A DNA stretch of 64,000 bases. Source: Fodinisporobacter ferrooxydans. Lineage in GTDB: Bacteria > Bacillota > Bacilli > Tumebacillales > MYW30-H2. Location of the stretch: NCBI RefSeq assembly GCF_022818495.1, contig NZ_CP089291.1, forward strand, positions 2,187,501 to 2,251,500. The letters are read 5' to 3'. The first letter of the stretch is position 1, and every line of letters starts with the position of its first letter. Shown here one piece after another: positions 1-8,773 of the stretch. Made by a program: the position numbers and the translations under genes. The notes beneath the pieces are model-generated. The model was not told the origin of the DNA, did not search any database, and saw only the letters and a list, made by a program, of their open reading frames with translations.

Positions 1-48
1 TTAAAAGCGAAAAAACGATTGTAAAAAAATAATCACTGGACATATATA

Positions 49-1101
49 TCAAACTACCTCCGCCAGCAGCATTTCGGAACTAAAACCAGGCCCGAGCGCT
101 GAAATGAGGGCGATGTCTCCTTTATTCGCCGCTTCATTATACAAGAAAGAGTCTAATACAAAAAGCACCGTTGAAGATGACATATTTCCATTTTCGCGTA
201 GTGTACGTTCCGATATGCTGAGCTTTTCAGATGGTATCGACAAAGATTCTGCATACGCTTCCAATACTTTTTTTCCGCCCGGATGAATAATGAAATGGTC
301 AATCGTTTGTAAATGATACGATTGTAATAGTTCGAAAACAGCTCCCGGAAGTTCTCGTTTGACAATCGTGGGAATATCTCGCGAGAAAATCACATGAAAT
401 CCGTGATCGGAAAAATCCCAACCCATGACATCATAGCTATCTTTTAATAAAGTGCTCATGGTGCCTTTGAGCTTTAACTTTCCCCGAAAGCCGGTTTGCT
501 CGCCTGCTACCAGTACGGCTGCTGCACCATCTGCAAATAGTGAAGTCGCTACCAGATTGCTCTTTGTCATATCATTTCTTTGAAATGTCAAACCGCAAAG
601 TTCAACAGCAACTACAACCGCCAATTCATCCGGATGTGCCTGAACATAATCGATTGCCCTCGAAAGTCCTGCGGCACCTCCTGCGCACCCCAATCCCCAA
701 ATCGGTGTTCGTTTCATATGGGGATGTGCATGCAGTTCGTTTAGTATTCGAGCATCGATGCTAGGTGTAGCAAGTCCGGTTGTAGAGACAAAGAAAAGAT
801 GATGGATGTCTTCCAGACGTAATTGAACATGATTGAGGCAATTTTGTAAAGCTTCGATTCCTAAACGAACAGCGTTTTGAATGTAAAGTTGATTTTTTTT
901 TCGAAAATCAATTGAGGTAGAAAAATGTTCGAGCGGAATACAAAAACGTCGAGTGTCAATATGCGTATTTTCAAAAACGTGAAGCAACCTTTCAATATCC
1001 GGGAAAACTTCAGAAAACATATTCTTGACAACGGGACGAATATCTTTTTGATGATATTCAAATGGTGCTTTTGCGATTCCGGTTGAAACAATATATGCCA
1101 C
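49..1101 (-). CDS. Type III polyketide synthase (chalcone/stilbene synthase family, BpsA-like)
   Basis: A soluble homodimeric ketosynthase that extends an acyl-CoA starter with malonyl-CoA, typically giving alkylpyrones or alkylresorcinols in Bacillales. The catalytic triad is visible: Cys about 139 in GLGCAGGAAGL, His about 273 in IHPGGKKV and Asn about 306 in ENGNMSS. The GTG at 1101 is chosen because AAAGGA lies 9 nt upstream and MAYIVSTG then matches the family N-terminus; an upstream in-frame TTG at 1128 would add 9 residues. About 350 aa, close to the usual 360. In B. subtilis the neighbour is a methyltransferase (BpsB); here no such gene follows in the window, and the next gene is a membrane protein. 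Substrate and product cannot be read from sequence. Confidence 0.9.
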   Translation of the reverse strand: MAYIVSTGIAKAPFEYHQKDIRPVVKNMFSEVFPDIERLLHVFENTHIDTRRFCIPLEHFSTSIDFRKKNQLYIQNAVRLGIEALQNCLNHVQLRLEDIHHLFFVSTTGLATPSIDARILNELHAHPHMKRTPIWGLGCAGGAAGLSRAIDYVQAHPDELAVVVAVELCGLTFQRNDMTKSNLVATSLFADGAAAVLVAGEQTGFRGKLKLKGTMSTLLKDSYDVMGWDFSDHGFHVIFSRDIPTIVKRELPGAVFELLQSYHLQTIDHFIIHPGGKKVLEAYAESLSIPSEKLSISERTLRENGNMSSSTVLFVLDSFLYNEAANKGDIALISALGPGFSSEMLLAEVV

Positions 1102-1275
1102 ATCAAAACATCCTTTCGCCTCAAACAATCAATATATAATATTTGTTAATATGCACACTAAAAAACAAATTATACATTTATTGGTTACTGTTGTTTGCGC
1201 GAAGATGACAGCCAACGACAACTGCAAGTAAAACAATGAAGGGTTTGGAAACCGTCAAAAATGTCAAAAGAGGAT

Positions 1276-1301
1276 GAATAGCGCCGTAGTAGACGCTATT
1301 C
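1276..1301 (-). terminator. Weak stem-loop after the TVP38-type gene
   Basis: GAATAGCG and CGCTATTC form an 8-bp stem with a 10-nt loop just past the stop codon at 1312 on the minus strand. No real T-run follows, so termination is uncertain. Confidence 0.35.
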
Positions 1302-1311
1302 TGCAAATTCC

Positions 1312-1935
1312 TTAGGATTGGGGATTCATTTTTTTCCATTTGTAAACAGCAGCGGCTACCCCAATGATGAGGGCGTAGATTACATAGATCAAAATGGATA
1401 ACCACTTGTTCGATTGCAGCTGGCTCCCGGCAAAATTGTACACGAGGTTGACCGGCAGCTTGCCGAGTAAAGATGCGAAAAAGAAAGTGATCCAGGAAAT
1501 TTTACTGAGCCCTGACAAAATGTTGACAACAGGTGTTGGAATGATAGGAATCAGTCGAGCTACAAAAACGCTTAAAAAGCCGTATCGTTCAAAATAGGCT
1601 TCATATTCTTTTGCTTTGGGGTAGTGTTCGATTGTCGCAAGAGCCCATGAAGAAAAGCCGAAGCGAGCAAGCCAGAACATGATAAGCGTTCCGATCATCG
1701 CACCCGATACGGAAATCGCGGTTCCTTCCCATGTGCCAAAAGTAGCTCCGATGATTCCAGCTACCACTACGAATGGAACTACCGGAAAAAATACAAGGAT
1801 GGAAACAAAAAGCATGCTCATAAAAATGGAGAAACTTCCACCAGCCTTTATGACATCTAAAAACCATGCCTTATGTGCAAAACCCAAATAGACAATACCA
1901 ATACATATGAGAATTGTTACAAATTTTTTTACCAT
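1312..1935 (-). CDS. TVP38/TMEM64 (DedA-like, SNARE-associated VTT domain) membrane protein
   Basis: A 207-aa polytopic inner-membrane protein with an N-terminal helix, a hydrophobic stretch around residues 30-70 and the VTT-domain core (ARFGFSSWALATIE, then FVARLIPIIPTPVVNILSG about 125-145) followed by two C-terminal helices. The family is linked to lipid scrambling and membrane homeostasis; a specific substrate cannot be inferred. The start has a good ribosome site (GAGGAGG, 7 nt). It is co-oriented with and about 210 bp upstream of the type III PKS gene, so joint transcription is possible but not shown. Confidence 0.85.
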   Translation of the reverse strand: MVKKFVTILICIGIVYLGFAHKAWFLDVIKAGGSFSIFMSMLFVSILVFFPVVPFVVVAGIIGATFGTWEGTAISVSGAMIGTLIMFWLARFGFSSWALATIEHYPKAKEYEAYFERYGFLSVFVARLIPIIPTPVVNILSGLSKISWITFFFASLLGKLPVNLVYNFAGSQLQSNKWLSILIYVIYALIIGVAAAVYKWKKMNPQS

Positions 1936-2125
1936 CGCGTTTCCTCCTCTAGGTTACATTCTACACGAATTCCGGTTGAAAAAAAGCCTCAGTCAGATTT
2001 CTTAACAACTTGGAAGAACATTTCTGAAAAGAATATAACTGGTTGTTTCTTTCCTAGATTTGCGCATGGCTTCCATATTTTTTAGAATGCTATCTTACTT
2101 TTCCTATGTTACGATTTTATTGTAA

Positions 2126-2236
2126 AAATAAAGCCGAAGCCCAAATCAGGCGCGGGGGAACCATTTTTGGGGTGAAACCACTCAATTGGTCGGGGCTACC
2201 TTTTAACCGAATCCGTCAGCTAACCTCGTAGGCTCG
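2126..2236 (+). promoter_or_regulatory. c-di-AMP riboswitch (ydaO/yuaA type)
   Basis: The leader carries the conserved blocks of the class: GGGGGAACCA near 2154, TGGGGTGAAACCA near 2168 and the near-invariant ACCGAATCCGTCAGCTAACC at about 2205-2224. It ends about 20 nt before the ATG of an NlpC/P60 cell-wall hydrolase, the classic target. In this class c-di-AMP normally turns expression off. The boundaries are approximate; no terminator between aptamer and gene was resolved, so control could be at translation or through a structure I did not fold. Confidence 0.9.
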
Positions 2237-2253
2237 AAAAAGGAGAAAATAGA

Positions 2254-3153
2254 ATGAAGTTAAAAAAGAAAATTTTACTAGGTATTCCTCTGTTTTTGCT
2301 TGGGTCTGCAGCGCCAGTTTTTGCAAATACAGCCCAATACGTGGAGACAAACCATGGATGGGTCAGTTATCATAGCGGGCCAAGTCTGTCGAGCTCTGTG
2401 GTCGGACGTTTGAACCTCGGGGATAAAGCGCCGCTAGTCAAGAAAGCAAACAATTGGTGGTATGAGATCAATGTAAATGGGAAAAATGTTTACATAACGA
2501 CAAATTTCAAATATGTACATACTGTAACAGCGAATCAAACTGCTTCCAATCAAGCTGCTTCTAACCAAATTTCTTCCAAACAAGTGCAGCAAAACACAAA
2601 ACAAGTATTGCAGACAACACAATCGAAACAAGATTCACATTCGATACAACCTGCGCAATCGACGGGACAAGCCACATCCACAACCGGAAAAACACAGCAA
2701 AGTTTAACTGCTGAGCAGCAAAAACTGATGAACGTTGCGAAAACTCAAATCGGTGTTCCGTATCTTTGGGGTCATCAGATTCCAGGTGTCGGTTTTGATT
2801 GTTCGAATTTTACCAGTTGGGTTTATAAAACGGCGCTCGGAATCGATTTCTCCAGTTCGAGCCGCCAACAGCGCTACAATAGCTCAATCGGCAGACCTGT
2901 AGCAATCAATCCAAACAACAAGCTGGCGAATCTGCAAGTCGGGGATCTGTTATTCTTTAGGGATTCAGCAGACCCTGGCGACGGAAGCGTAGGTTTATCT
3001 ACCAGCGGCGGCGGCGGACATGTAGGCATATATGCAGGAAACGGCATGATCATCCAAGAGGGCGGCGGCCGCGGCAAGGTAACGTATGAACCAATGGCGG
3101 GCACCTGGTTCCTTAGAGATCTGGTGTATGCAAAACGTATCTTGGGAAACTAG
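2254..3153 (+). CDS. Secreted SH3b-NlpC/P60 peptidoglycan endopeptidase
   Basis: A 299-aa exported wall hydrolase expected to cut gamma-D-Glu/diamino-acid bonds in peptide stems. Signal peptide about 1-25 (LLGSAAPVFANTA), a bacterial SH3 domain about 28-90, a Gln/Ser/Thr-rich linker about 93-150 with near repeats of NQTAS/NQAAS/NQISS, and an NlpC/P60 domain from about 155. The catalytic Cys lies in GFDCSNFTSWVY and the His in GGHVGIYAGNGM. ATG 2254 follows AAAGGAG. Monocistronic: c-di-AMP riboswitch in front and a strong terminator 10 nt behind. Confidence 0.93.
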   Translation: MKLKKKILLGIPLFLLGSAAPVFANTAQYVETNHGWVSYHSGPSLSSSVVGRLNLGDKAPLVKKANNWWYEINVNGKNVYITTNFKYVHTVTANQTASNQAASNQISSKQVQQNTKQVLQTTQSKQDSHSIQPAQSTGQATSTTGKTQQSLTAEQQKLMNVAKTQIGVPYLWGHQIPGVGFDCSNFTSWVYKTALGIDFSSSSRQQRYNSSIGRPVAINPNNKLANLQVGDLLFFRDSADPGDGSVGLSTSGGGGHVGIYAGNGMIIQEGGGRGKVTYEPMAGTWFLRDLVYAKRILGN

Positions 3154-3161
3154 ACCATTCG

Positions 3162-3198
3162 AAAACCCACATCACAAAAGCAGATGTGGGTTTTTTCA
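3162..3198 (+). terminator. Rho-independent terminator of the NlpC/P60 gene
   Basis: AAACCCACATC and GATGTGGGTTT form an 11-bp stem with a 9-nt loop, ending in a run of six T. Confidence 0.9.
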
Positions 3199-3218
3199 GT
3201 CAAGATGTGGGGAGCCAG

Positions 3219-4397
3219 CTAAAAAGTTTCGAGCTTCAAGCAGGAAGCGGCCTTGGTTGCTTGCTGTCTTGCCATTTCGGTTGTTTCTGCTCCACTGAGT
3301 GTTACTGCCATTCGTCGTCCAATCGTGGCATCCGGTTTTCCAAATATGCGGACTTGCGTATTGGGAATGGAGAGTGCTGTCTCGATTCCGCTTATTTGGT
3401 AAGTTGGGCTTGCAGCAGCAGCCTTTACACTATGGCTGGCACCTGGTGTCAACAATTTGATTTCAGGAATGGGAAACCCGAGAATGGCCCGAACATGCAA
3501 AGCGAATTCAGAAAGGTTTTGGCTAATGAGTGTAACCAATCCTGTATCATGCGGACGGGGGGATACTTCGCTGAAGTATACTTTGTCTTGTGCGACGAAA
3601 AGCTCAACGCCGAAAACACCGTATCCTCCTAATGCATCTGTTACCTTGCGGCAAATATCGTGTGCTTCATGCAATTGATCTTCGTTTATGAAGTGAGGCT
3701 GCCACGATTCAATATAATCCCCATCTTTCTGCAGATGGCCGATTGGCGGGCAGAATAAGGTGCCCGAGACAGAGCGAACCGTTAATACGGTTATTTCCGA
3801 TTCAAATCGGATAAGTTCCTCGACGATCACACGGGCGTTTTTGACGCGCGCTGCCGTCATGGCATATTCCCATGCTTTGTCCGCATCGTCCAGAGACTTG
3901 CAAATGCTTTGTCCTTTCCCGGATGAACTCATCAGGGGCTTTACGACACAAGGCAATCCGATGGTTTGCACCGCTTGACGAAATTCAGCCAAAGTATTGG
4001 CAAAGGCGTATTTGGCTGTTGGGATGCCGAGATTTTCCGCAGCAAGCCTCCGTATTCCTTCACGATCCATCGTCAATCTTGCCGCATTTGCGGTGGGGAC
4101 TACATGAAATCCTTGCTGTTCCAATTCCACCAGAGCAGAAGTTGCAATCGCCTCAATTTCTGGTACGATACTGTCAGGTTTTTCAGAAAGGATCAGTGTT
4201 TTCAGCGCTTCAGGATCGACCATGTCAATCACATGGGAACGATGGGCGACCTGCATGGCAGGGGCGTCAGGATAGCGATCGACAGCTATCGTTTCCACTC
4301 CCAAACGTTGGGCTTCGATGACAATTTCCTTTCCCAGTTCTCCTGAGCCAAGCAACATAATTTTTTTCGCATGTGCGGAAAGCGGTGGTCCGTACAA
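3219..4397 (-). CDS. purT: Formate-dependent phosphoribosylglycinamide formyltransferase 2
   Basis: Converts GAR to FGAR with formate and ATP, the folate-independent third step of purine synthesis. An ATP-grasp enzyme: the N-terminal preATP-grasp domain opens with [11 protein letters not shown], followed by [19 protein letters not shown], the ATP-binding MSSSGKGQS loop and the metal-site [10 protein letters not shown]. The TTG at 4397 is preferred: GGGAGG lies 9 nt upstream and the length (392 aa) equals E. coli PurT, whereas the longer ATG at 4430 falls inside the riboswitch terminator region. Single gene under a ZTP riboswitch, which makes physiological sense because ZTP signals shortage of 10-formyl-THF. 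Confidence 0.95.
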   Translation of the reverse strand: MYGPPLSAHAKKIMLLGSGELGKEIVIEAQRLGVETIAVDRYPDAPAMQVAHRSHVIDMVDPEALKTLILSEKPDSIVPEIEAIATSALVELEQQGFHVVPTANAARLTMDREGIRRLAAENLGIPTAKYAFANTLAEFRQAVQTIGLPCVVKPLMSSSGKGQSICKSLDDADKAWEYAMTAARVKNARVIVEELIRFESEITVLTVRSVSGTLFCPPIGHLQKDGDYIESWQPHFINEDQLHEAHDICRKVTDALGGYGVFGVELFVAQDKVYFSEVSPRPHDTGLVTLISQNLSEFALHVRAILGFPIPEIKLLTPGASHSVKAAAASPTYQISGIETALSIPNTQVRIFGKPDATIGRRMAVTLSGAETTEMARQQATKAASCLKLETF

Positions 4398-4433
4398 ACT
4401 GCTTTTCCTCCCTTTATGCCGCCCGTGCATGGA

Positions 4434-4552
4434 AAATAAAAAAACCGCCCGGGCATTCGTACATTAGTAGCAATGTGCCCAGGCGGTCGGCTTTTAAAAA
4501 GTCGCACTTCCTTGTGGTGCTCCACAAATCCGCCAGTCATGCGACCAGAATT
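4434..4552 (-). promoter_or_regulatory. ZTP (pfl) riboswitch with terminator platform upstream of purT
   Basis: Reading the minus strand, TGACTGGCGGA (about 4530-4540) and the nearly invariant GCCGACCGCCTGGGCA (4476-4491) are the two conserved halves of the pfl/ZTP aptamer. The 3' conserved block is also the 5' arm of a terminator: CCGCCTGGGCA pairs with TGCCCGGGCGG, followed by seven T. Ligand binding should free the gene by preventing that hairpin. The location before purT agrees with known targets in one-carbon and purine metabolism. Confidence 0.92.
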
Positions 4553-4570
4553 TTGCGTGAATTTGAGTAT

Positions 4571-4599
4571 AAAATATCACGTATGGCCGGGAACGTCAA
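4571..4599 (-). promoter_or_regulatory. Sigma-A type promoter for purT
   Basis: TTGACG at 4599-4594 (minus strand), 17-nt spacer, TATTTT at 4576-4571. Transcription would start near 4564, just ahead of the ZTP aptamer. Confidence 0.6.
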
Positions 4600-4618
4600 G
4601 TTGACGCAAAACGTAATG

Positions 4619-5842
4619 TTAACGCAAAAGAGTTCCAATACCGCCCAATGAGTTGATTGCGGCGTAAGTGGTGACCAATAGTGCAAGAATTCCGAACACG
4701 TACAGCCACATCGGGTGTCGATATGTTTCTCCCATAATCCGTTTGCTGCGCGCCGCGATGAGCATTGTGAGCAATGTCAGGGGGAGAATCAAACCGTTTA
4801 ATGAACCGACCAGGACAAGGATTTTGACCGGTTGTCCATAGAATTCGAAAACAAGCGTCGAAAAAACAATAAAGCCGATAATGGTTGCACGTTGATGTTC
4901 TTTAAACCAGGAACCGAAACTTTGCAAGAACGTTGCGCTTGTGTATGCGGCTCCAATGACTGACGTAATGGCGGCGCTCCAAAGAACGATGCCGAAAAAC
5001 TTGTAACCCAGATTGCCAAGGGCGAACTGAAAAGCGGAAGCTGGCGGGTTGGACGCTGCCAACTTGTGGCCTGCTGCCACGACTCCCAGAATCGCAAGGA
5101 ACAGGGTGATTCGCATGATGCCTGTAATTAAAACACCGCTGAATGAGGACTTGGAGATTTGACCAAGGTGAGTTTCTCCGGTAATGCCGGCATCGACCAG
5201 CCGATGGCCGCCGGCAAACGTAATATATCCGCCCACAGTGCCGCCGACCAGTGTGATCATCGGGAACATCAAGGCGCTGTAACTGGAAGGAAAAACACTG
5301 GCAACGACTGCTTTGCCAACAGGAGGATGACTTGTAAACATGACCCAAATGACCAACAGAATCATGAGTACGCCTAGCACTTGCGCGACACGATCCATCG
5401 CTCCGCCGGCATTTTTGGAAAGAAAGATAAGAATTGCAATAATAGCAGATATCAACGCCATCACTTTTACGTTGATTCCAAAAAGTACATTTAATCCTAA
5501 TCCGGCGCCGGCGATATTGCCAATATTAAAAGCCAGTCCGCCGATCACAATCAGAACTGCAATGACAGTTCCGAGGCCAGGCAAGACTTTGTTGCCGATG
5601 TCCTGTCCGCGCAAACCTGTGAAACCAATGACACGCCAAGTATTCATTTGCGCACCGATATCCAAAATAATGGAAGCCAAAATCGCAAATGCGAAGTCCA
5701 CGCCATATTTTTGCGTAAATACGGCAGTCTGAGTCAGGAAGCCTGGACCGATGGCTGATGTTGCCATAAGAAAAGCCGCGCCAATGAGTGTAGAGATTCC
5801 GGCTTTTTTGGCAATTGAAGTTGCAATAGGATCTGAACTCAA
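4619..5842 (-). CDS. NRAMP-related membrane transporter (YcsG-like)
   Basis: A 407-aa protein with about 11 predicted membrane helices, homologous in length and pattern to the NRAMP/MntH superfamily. The helix-1 metal motif DPGN of true Mn/Fe transporters is not present; the equivalent stretch reads AIGPGFLTQTA, so metal transport is doubtful. It lies divergent from ycsI-pxpBCA, as YcsG travels with these genes in B. subtilis, suggesting import of a substrate of the 5-oxoproline route (inference). TTG 5842 follows AGAGGGG at 6 nt. Confidence 0.82.
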   Translation of the reverse strand: MSSDPIATSIAKKAGISTLIGAAFLMATSAIGPGFLTQTAVFTQKYGVDFAFAILASIILDIGAQMNTWRVIGFTGLRGQDIGNKVLPGLGTVIAVLIVIGGLAFNIGNIAGAGLGLNVLFGINVKVMALISAIIAILIFLSKNAGGAMDRVAQVLGVLMILLVIWVMFTSHPPVGKAVVASVFPSSYSALMFPMITLVGGTVGGYITFAGGHRLVDAGITGETHLGQISKSSFSGVLITGIMRITLFLAILGVVAAGHKLAASNPPASAFQFALGNLGYKFFGIVLWSAAITSVIGAAYTSATFLQSFGSWFKEHQRATIIGFIVFSTLVFEFYGQPVKILVLVGSLNGLILPLTLLTMLIAARSKRIMGETYRHPMWLYVFGILALLVTTYAAINSLGGIGTLLR

Positions 5843-6143
5843 ATGTTTCCCCTCTTTTCTTTGTCAATTGTTTTTGAATAGAAGAGCAAATGAAAAAACT
5901 TATATGAACTTCTATCCATGTTCATTATAAATAAGGTGTTATTGTTTGGTAAAGTTTAAATATTTCAAAGTTTTTATGCGATTATAATTACGAAATAGTG
6001 GTTTTATCCTATAATATTACTATCGGCTTCTGATTCAATTTTAAGTCATCCATTTTAAATACAATCGTTTACAAGATCGAGCCTGGATAATCCGGATTCG
6101 GTGGCGATCAAACCAAGGAACCTATTTTTAGGAGGGAATTCAT
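5843..6143. other. Divergent regulatory region between ycsG-like and ycsI genes
   Basis: About 300 bp without a gene. It holds a possible TATAAT (about 6011) and a cre-like 15-mer at 6060-6074 (one mismatch to the CcpA consensus read on the minus strand, TTGTAAACGATTGTA). No riboswitch was recognised. Confidence 0.4.
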
Positions 6144-6932
6144 ATGGATGTTGCGAATATGTCACCTGCTGAAATACGTCAACTGATTCGGCAAAATCAG
6201 TTGATTCGACCAACTTCCGGTGTTGCGAATGGGTTTACCCAAGCGAACCTGGCAATCTTAAAAAAGGAATTGGCTTTTGAGTTTTTATTGTTTTGCCAGC
6301 GCAATCCAAAGCCGTGTCCGATCTTGGATGTAACAGAGCCGGGGTCAGCTGTGCCGACATTGGTTGCGCCAAATGCAGATTTGCGAACAGATCTGCCAAA
6401 GTATCGGATCTATCGGGAGGGCAACCTTGTCGATGAAGTCACCGACATTTTAAAATATTGGGAAGATGATATGGTTGCATTTTTACTTGGATGCAGCTTT
6501 ACATTTGAACAAGCTCTTTTAAAAAATAAAATTCCCGTTCGGCATATTGAAGAAAATTGCAATGTGCCTATGTACAAAACCAATATTCCATGCGTCAAGG
6601 CTGGACGGTTTGAGGGGCCCATGGTAGTAAGCATGCGCCCGATTCCCCAAAAAGATGTCGTTCGCGCAGTACAGGTTACTTCCCGTTTTCCAGCGGTGCA
6701 CGGCGCACCTGTTCACATCGGCACACCGGCTGTGATTGGAATTGATGATATTTCCAAGCCTGATTTCGGAGATCCGGTTCCTGTCCGTGCAGGGGAAGTA
6801 CCGGTTTTTTGGGCGTGTGGAGTAACGCCGCAAGCAATTGCCATGCATGTCAAACCTGAACTTATGATTACTCATGCGCCAGGCCACATGTTTATCACAG
6901 ATAAACGGGATGAGGAGTTTGCCGTATTATAG
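6144..6932 (+). CDS. ycsI: Putative hydro-lyase YcsI (UPF0317/DUF1445 family)
   Basis: A 262-aa cytoplasmic protein of the DUF1445 family, related to D-glutamate cyclase, an enzyme that forms 5-oxo-D-proline; whether this one shares that activity is not known. Recognisable blocks are GVANGFTQANLAIL near the N-terminus, the central LLGCSFTFEQAL and IEENCNVPMYKTNI, and the C-terminal FWACGVTPQA and THAPGHMFITD. ATG 6144 has an excellent AGGAGGG. First gene of a run with pxpB, pxpC and pxpA, so a link to 5-oxoproline handling is likely. Confidence 0.9.
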   Translation: MDVANMSPAEIRQLIRQNQLIRPTSGVANGFTQANLAILKKELAFEFLLFCQRNPKPCPILDVTEPGSAVPTLVAPNADLRTDLPKYRIYREGNLVDEVTDILKYWEDDMVAFLLGCSFTFEQALLKNKIPVRHIEENCNVPMYKTNIPCVKAGRFEGPMVVSMRPIPQKDVVRAVQVTSRFPAVHGAPVHIGTPAVIGIDDISKPDFGDPVPVRAGEVPVFWACGVTPQAIAMHVKPELMITHAPGHMFITDKRDEEFAVL

Positions 6933-6952
6933 AAGAGCTTGCCGTATTATAG
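6915..6952 (+). repeat. Short tandem duplication at the ycsI stop codon
   Basis: The 15-mer TTGCCGTATTATAGA/G-like unit containing the stop occurs twice in tandem (about 6918-6932 and 6938-6952), so the stop codon context is duplicated. Probably a local slippage event. Confidence 0.6.
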
Positions 6953-7005
6953 TTGAGGATTTCTGTAGTTGGGGATTACTATAGAATAGATCTTGAATGT
7001 TGTAG

Positions 7006-7761
7006 GTGATCGGTATTAAATCTTTAGATTTGTATGCTCTCGGTGATTCTGCGATTGTCGTTCAATTGGGAGATCGCATTGATCTTGAAACACATCGGAA
7101 AGTGCAGATGGTTTCAAAGTATTTGGAGGAACATTCGTTTCCGGGAATGGTTGAATATATTCCTGCTTTTACGACTGTGACCATTTTTTACGATCCATTG
7201 GCATTTCTGTCAAACATCCGATATGATTCTGCGGAACATGAGGAGATGGGCAGATCTGTTTTTCAGCAGGTTTCGTCCGCGGTATTGAGGCGTTTAGAAA
7301 CGATACCGGATACGGATGTTCCGAAGCCAACCGTGATTGAGATTCCGGTTTGTTACGGAGGCGACCTCGGACCCGACTTAGAGGATGTTGCCGGGCACAA
7401 TCAGTTATCAGTAGAAGAAGTGATTCAGATTCATTCAAGCGCTGAGTATCTCACCTATATGGTAGGGTTTGCACCTGGGTTTCCGTATTTAGGCGGACTG
7501 TCGGAACGAATCGCAACCCCAAGGCGCAAAACGCCAAGAGTTTCCATTCCTGCAGGTTCTGTTGGCATTGCAGGGATGCAGACGGGCGTGTATCCGATTG
7601 AAACTCCCGGGGGCTGGCAGTTGATAGGAAGAACTCCGATACGTTTGTTTCGGCCGGAACAATCGCCTCCCACACGTATTCAAGCAGGAAATATGATCCG
7701 TTTTCGGCCCATTTCCCGGGCCGAATATGAGCAGTTGAAGGAGCGAGAGGAATGGCGTTGA
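7006..7761 (+). CDS. pxpB: 5-oxoprolinase (ATP-hydrolysing) subunit B
   Basis: One of the three subunits that open 5-oxoproline to glutamate with ATP; known in B. subtilis as KipI for its effect on sporulation kinase A. The family blocks are YMVGFAPGFPYLGGL, TPRRKTPRVSIPAGSVG and the GWQLIGRTP near the C-terminus. 251 aa, a normal length. The start is weakly supported: GTG 7006 has no clear Shine-Dalgarno, and 5' changes cannot be excluded. It overlaps pxpC by 10 nt, pointing to translational coupling in one operon. Confidence 0.93.
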   Translation: MIGIKSLDLYALGDSAIVVQLGDRIDLETHRKVQMVSKYLEEHSFPGMVEYIPAFTTVTIFYDPLAFLSNIRYDSAEHEEMGRSVFQQVSSAVLRRLETIPDTDVPKPTVIEIPVCYGGDLGPDLEDVAGHNQLSVEEVIQIHSSAEYLTYMVGFAPGFPYLGGLSERIATPRRKTPRVSIPAGSVGIAGMQTGVYPIETPGGWQLIGRTPIRLFRPEQSPPTRIQAGNMIRFRPISRAEYEQLKEREEWR

Positions 7762-8753
7762 GAGTTTTAAAACCGGGTCTTCTTTCAACTGTACAGGATT
7801 TGGGGAGGAGCGGCTATCAAAAGTTTGGAGTGATTTCCAGTGGTGCGATGGATCCTTTTGCACTGCGTGTTTCCAATATTCTAATCGGTAATGACGAATA
7901 TGAGGCGGCATTGGAATTGACCATCGTCGGGCCGGTATTGTATTTTGAGTCGGACATGTTGATTTCCATATGCGGCGGAGATTTATCGGCGTCGATTGAT
8001 GGGGAGCCTGTGCCCATGTGGCGGGCTGTTTTCGTTCGGAAAGGCAGCACGTTGACGTTCGGGGCGCCAAGACAAGGCTGCAGGGCTTACTTGGCGGTTG
8101 CCGGCGGATTTGATATACCGCTGGAAATGGGAAGCAGATCCACCTATTTGCGTGCAGCGATTGGCGGTTGGAAGGGACGGGCTTTGCAGGCGGGAGACCG
8201 TATTGGGATCAGGCCGATGAGCGCCGTAGCAAACAAAATACTGCAAAAAATATCCGGCATGGATGATGGGAACGCGTTTTGTGCCGCAACTCACTTTGTT
8301 GCAAGGGATCTGTTGCCGTCATATGCCCAACATCCGATCATACGTGTCATCCGCGGCAGGGAGTTTGAACAATTTGAAGAGGCCGGCAAAGAAGTTTTTT
8401 TCCAAGCTGGATTTACTCTCTTGCCCCAATCGGATCGGATGGGGTATCGACTGAAAGGCCCTCTCCTGCAGCTTGCCGAACCTCTTGAAATGATATCGGA
8501 AGCGGTCATCTTTGGAACGGTGCAAGTACCGCCGGATGGGAATCCGATTGTTTTAATGGCTGATCGGCAAACAACCGGCGGTTATCCGAAAATCGCCCAA
8601 GTCATTTCTGTTGATTTGCCGATTTTGGGACAAGTGAATTTAGGTGCAACCATTCGTTTTTCGGAAGTGACACTTGAGGAAGCGCAGGAATTGTATCTGA
8701 TTCGCGAAATGGAGATTGATATGTTAAAGCAGGGAATTCGCGTATATGTTTGA
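7752..8753 (+). CDS. pxpC: 5-oxoprolinase subunit C (biotin-dependent carboxyltransferase-like)
   Basis: The partner of PxpB (KipA in B. subtilis, 333 aa here). The diagnostic pattern is [21 protein letters not shown]-type N-terminus (positions 10-30), then [23 protein letters not shown] and the late [20 protein letters not shown]-type block (about 257-276). Overlaps pxpB at its start and ends 20 nt before the pxpA start. No sign of decay. Confidence 0.94.
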   Translation: MALRVLKPGLLSTVQDLGRSGYQKFGVISSGAMDPFALRVSNILIGNDEYEAALELTIVGPVLYFESDMLISICGGDLSASIDGEPVPMWRAVFVRKGSTLTFGAPRQGCRAYLAVAGGFDIPLEMGSRSTYLRAAIGGWKGRALQAGDRIGIRPMSAVANKILQKISGMDDGNAFCAATHFVARDLLPSYAQHPIIRVIRGREFEQFEEAGKEVFFQAGFTLLPQSDRMGYRLKGPLLQLAEPLEMISEAVIFGTVQVPPDGNPIVLMADRQTTGGYPKIAQVISVDLPILGQVNLGATIRFSEVTLEEAQELYLIREMEIDMLKQGIRVYV

Positions 8754-8773
8754 AGTACAGGAGGGGAAAGACG

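Noticed and set aside
1178-1405. 75-codon minus-strand frame overlapping the TVP38 gene end
   Set aside because: It is a shadow of the real gene over half its length and has no ribosome site; the tail is not recognisable.
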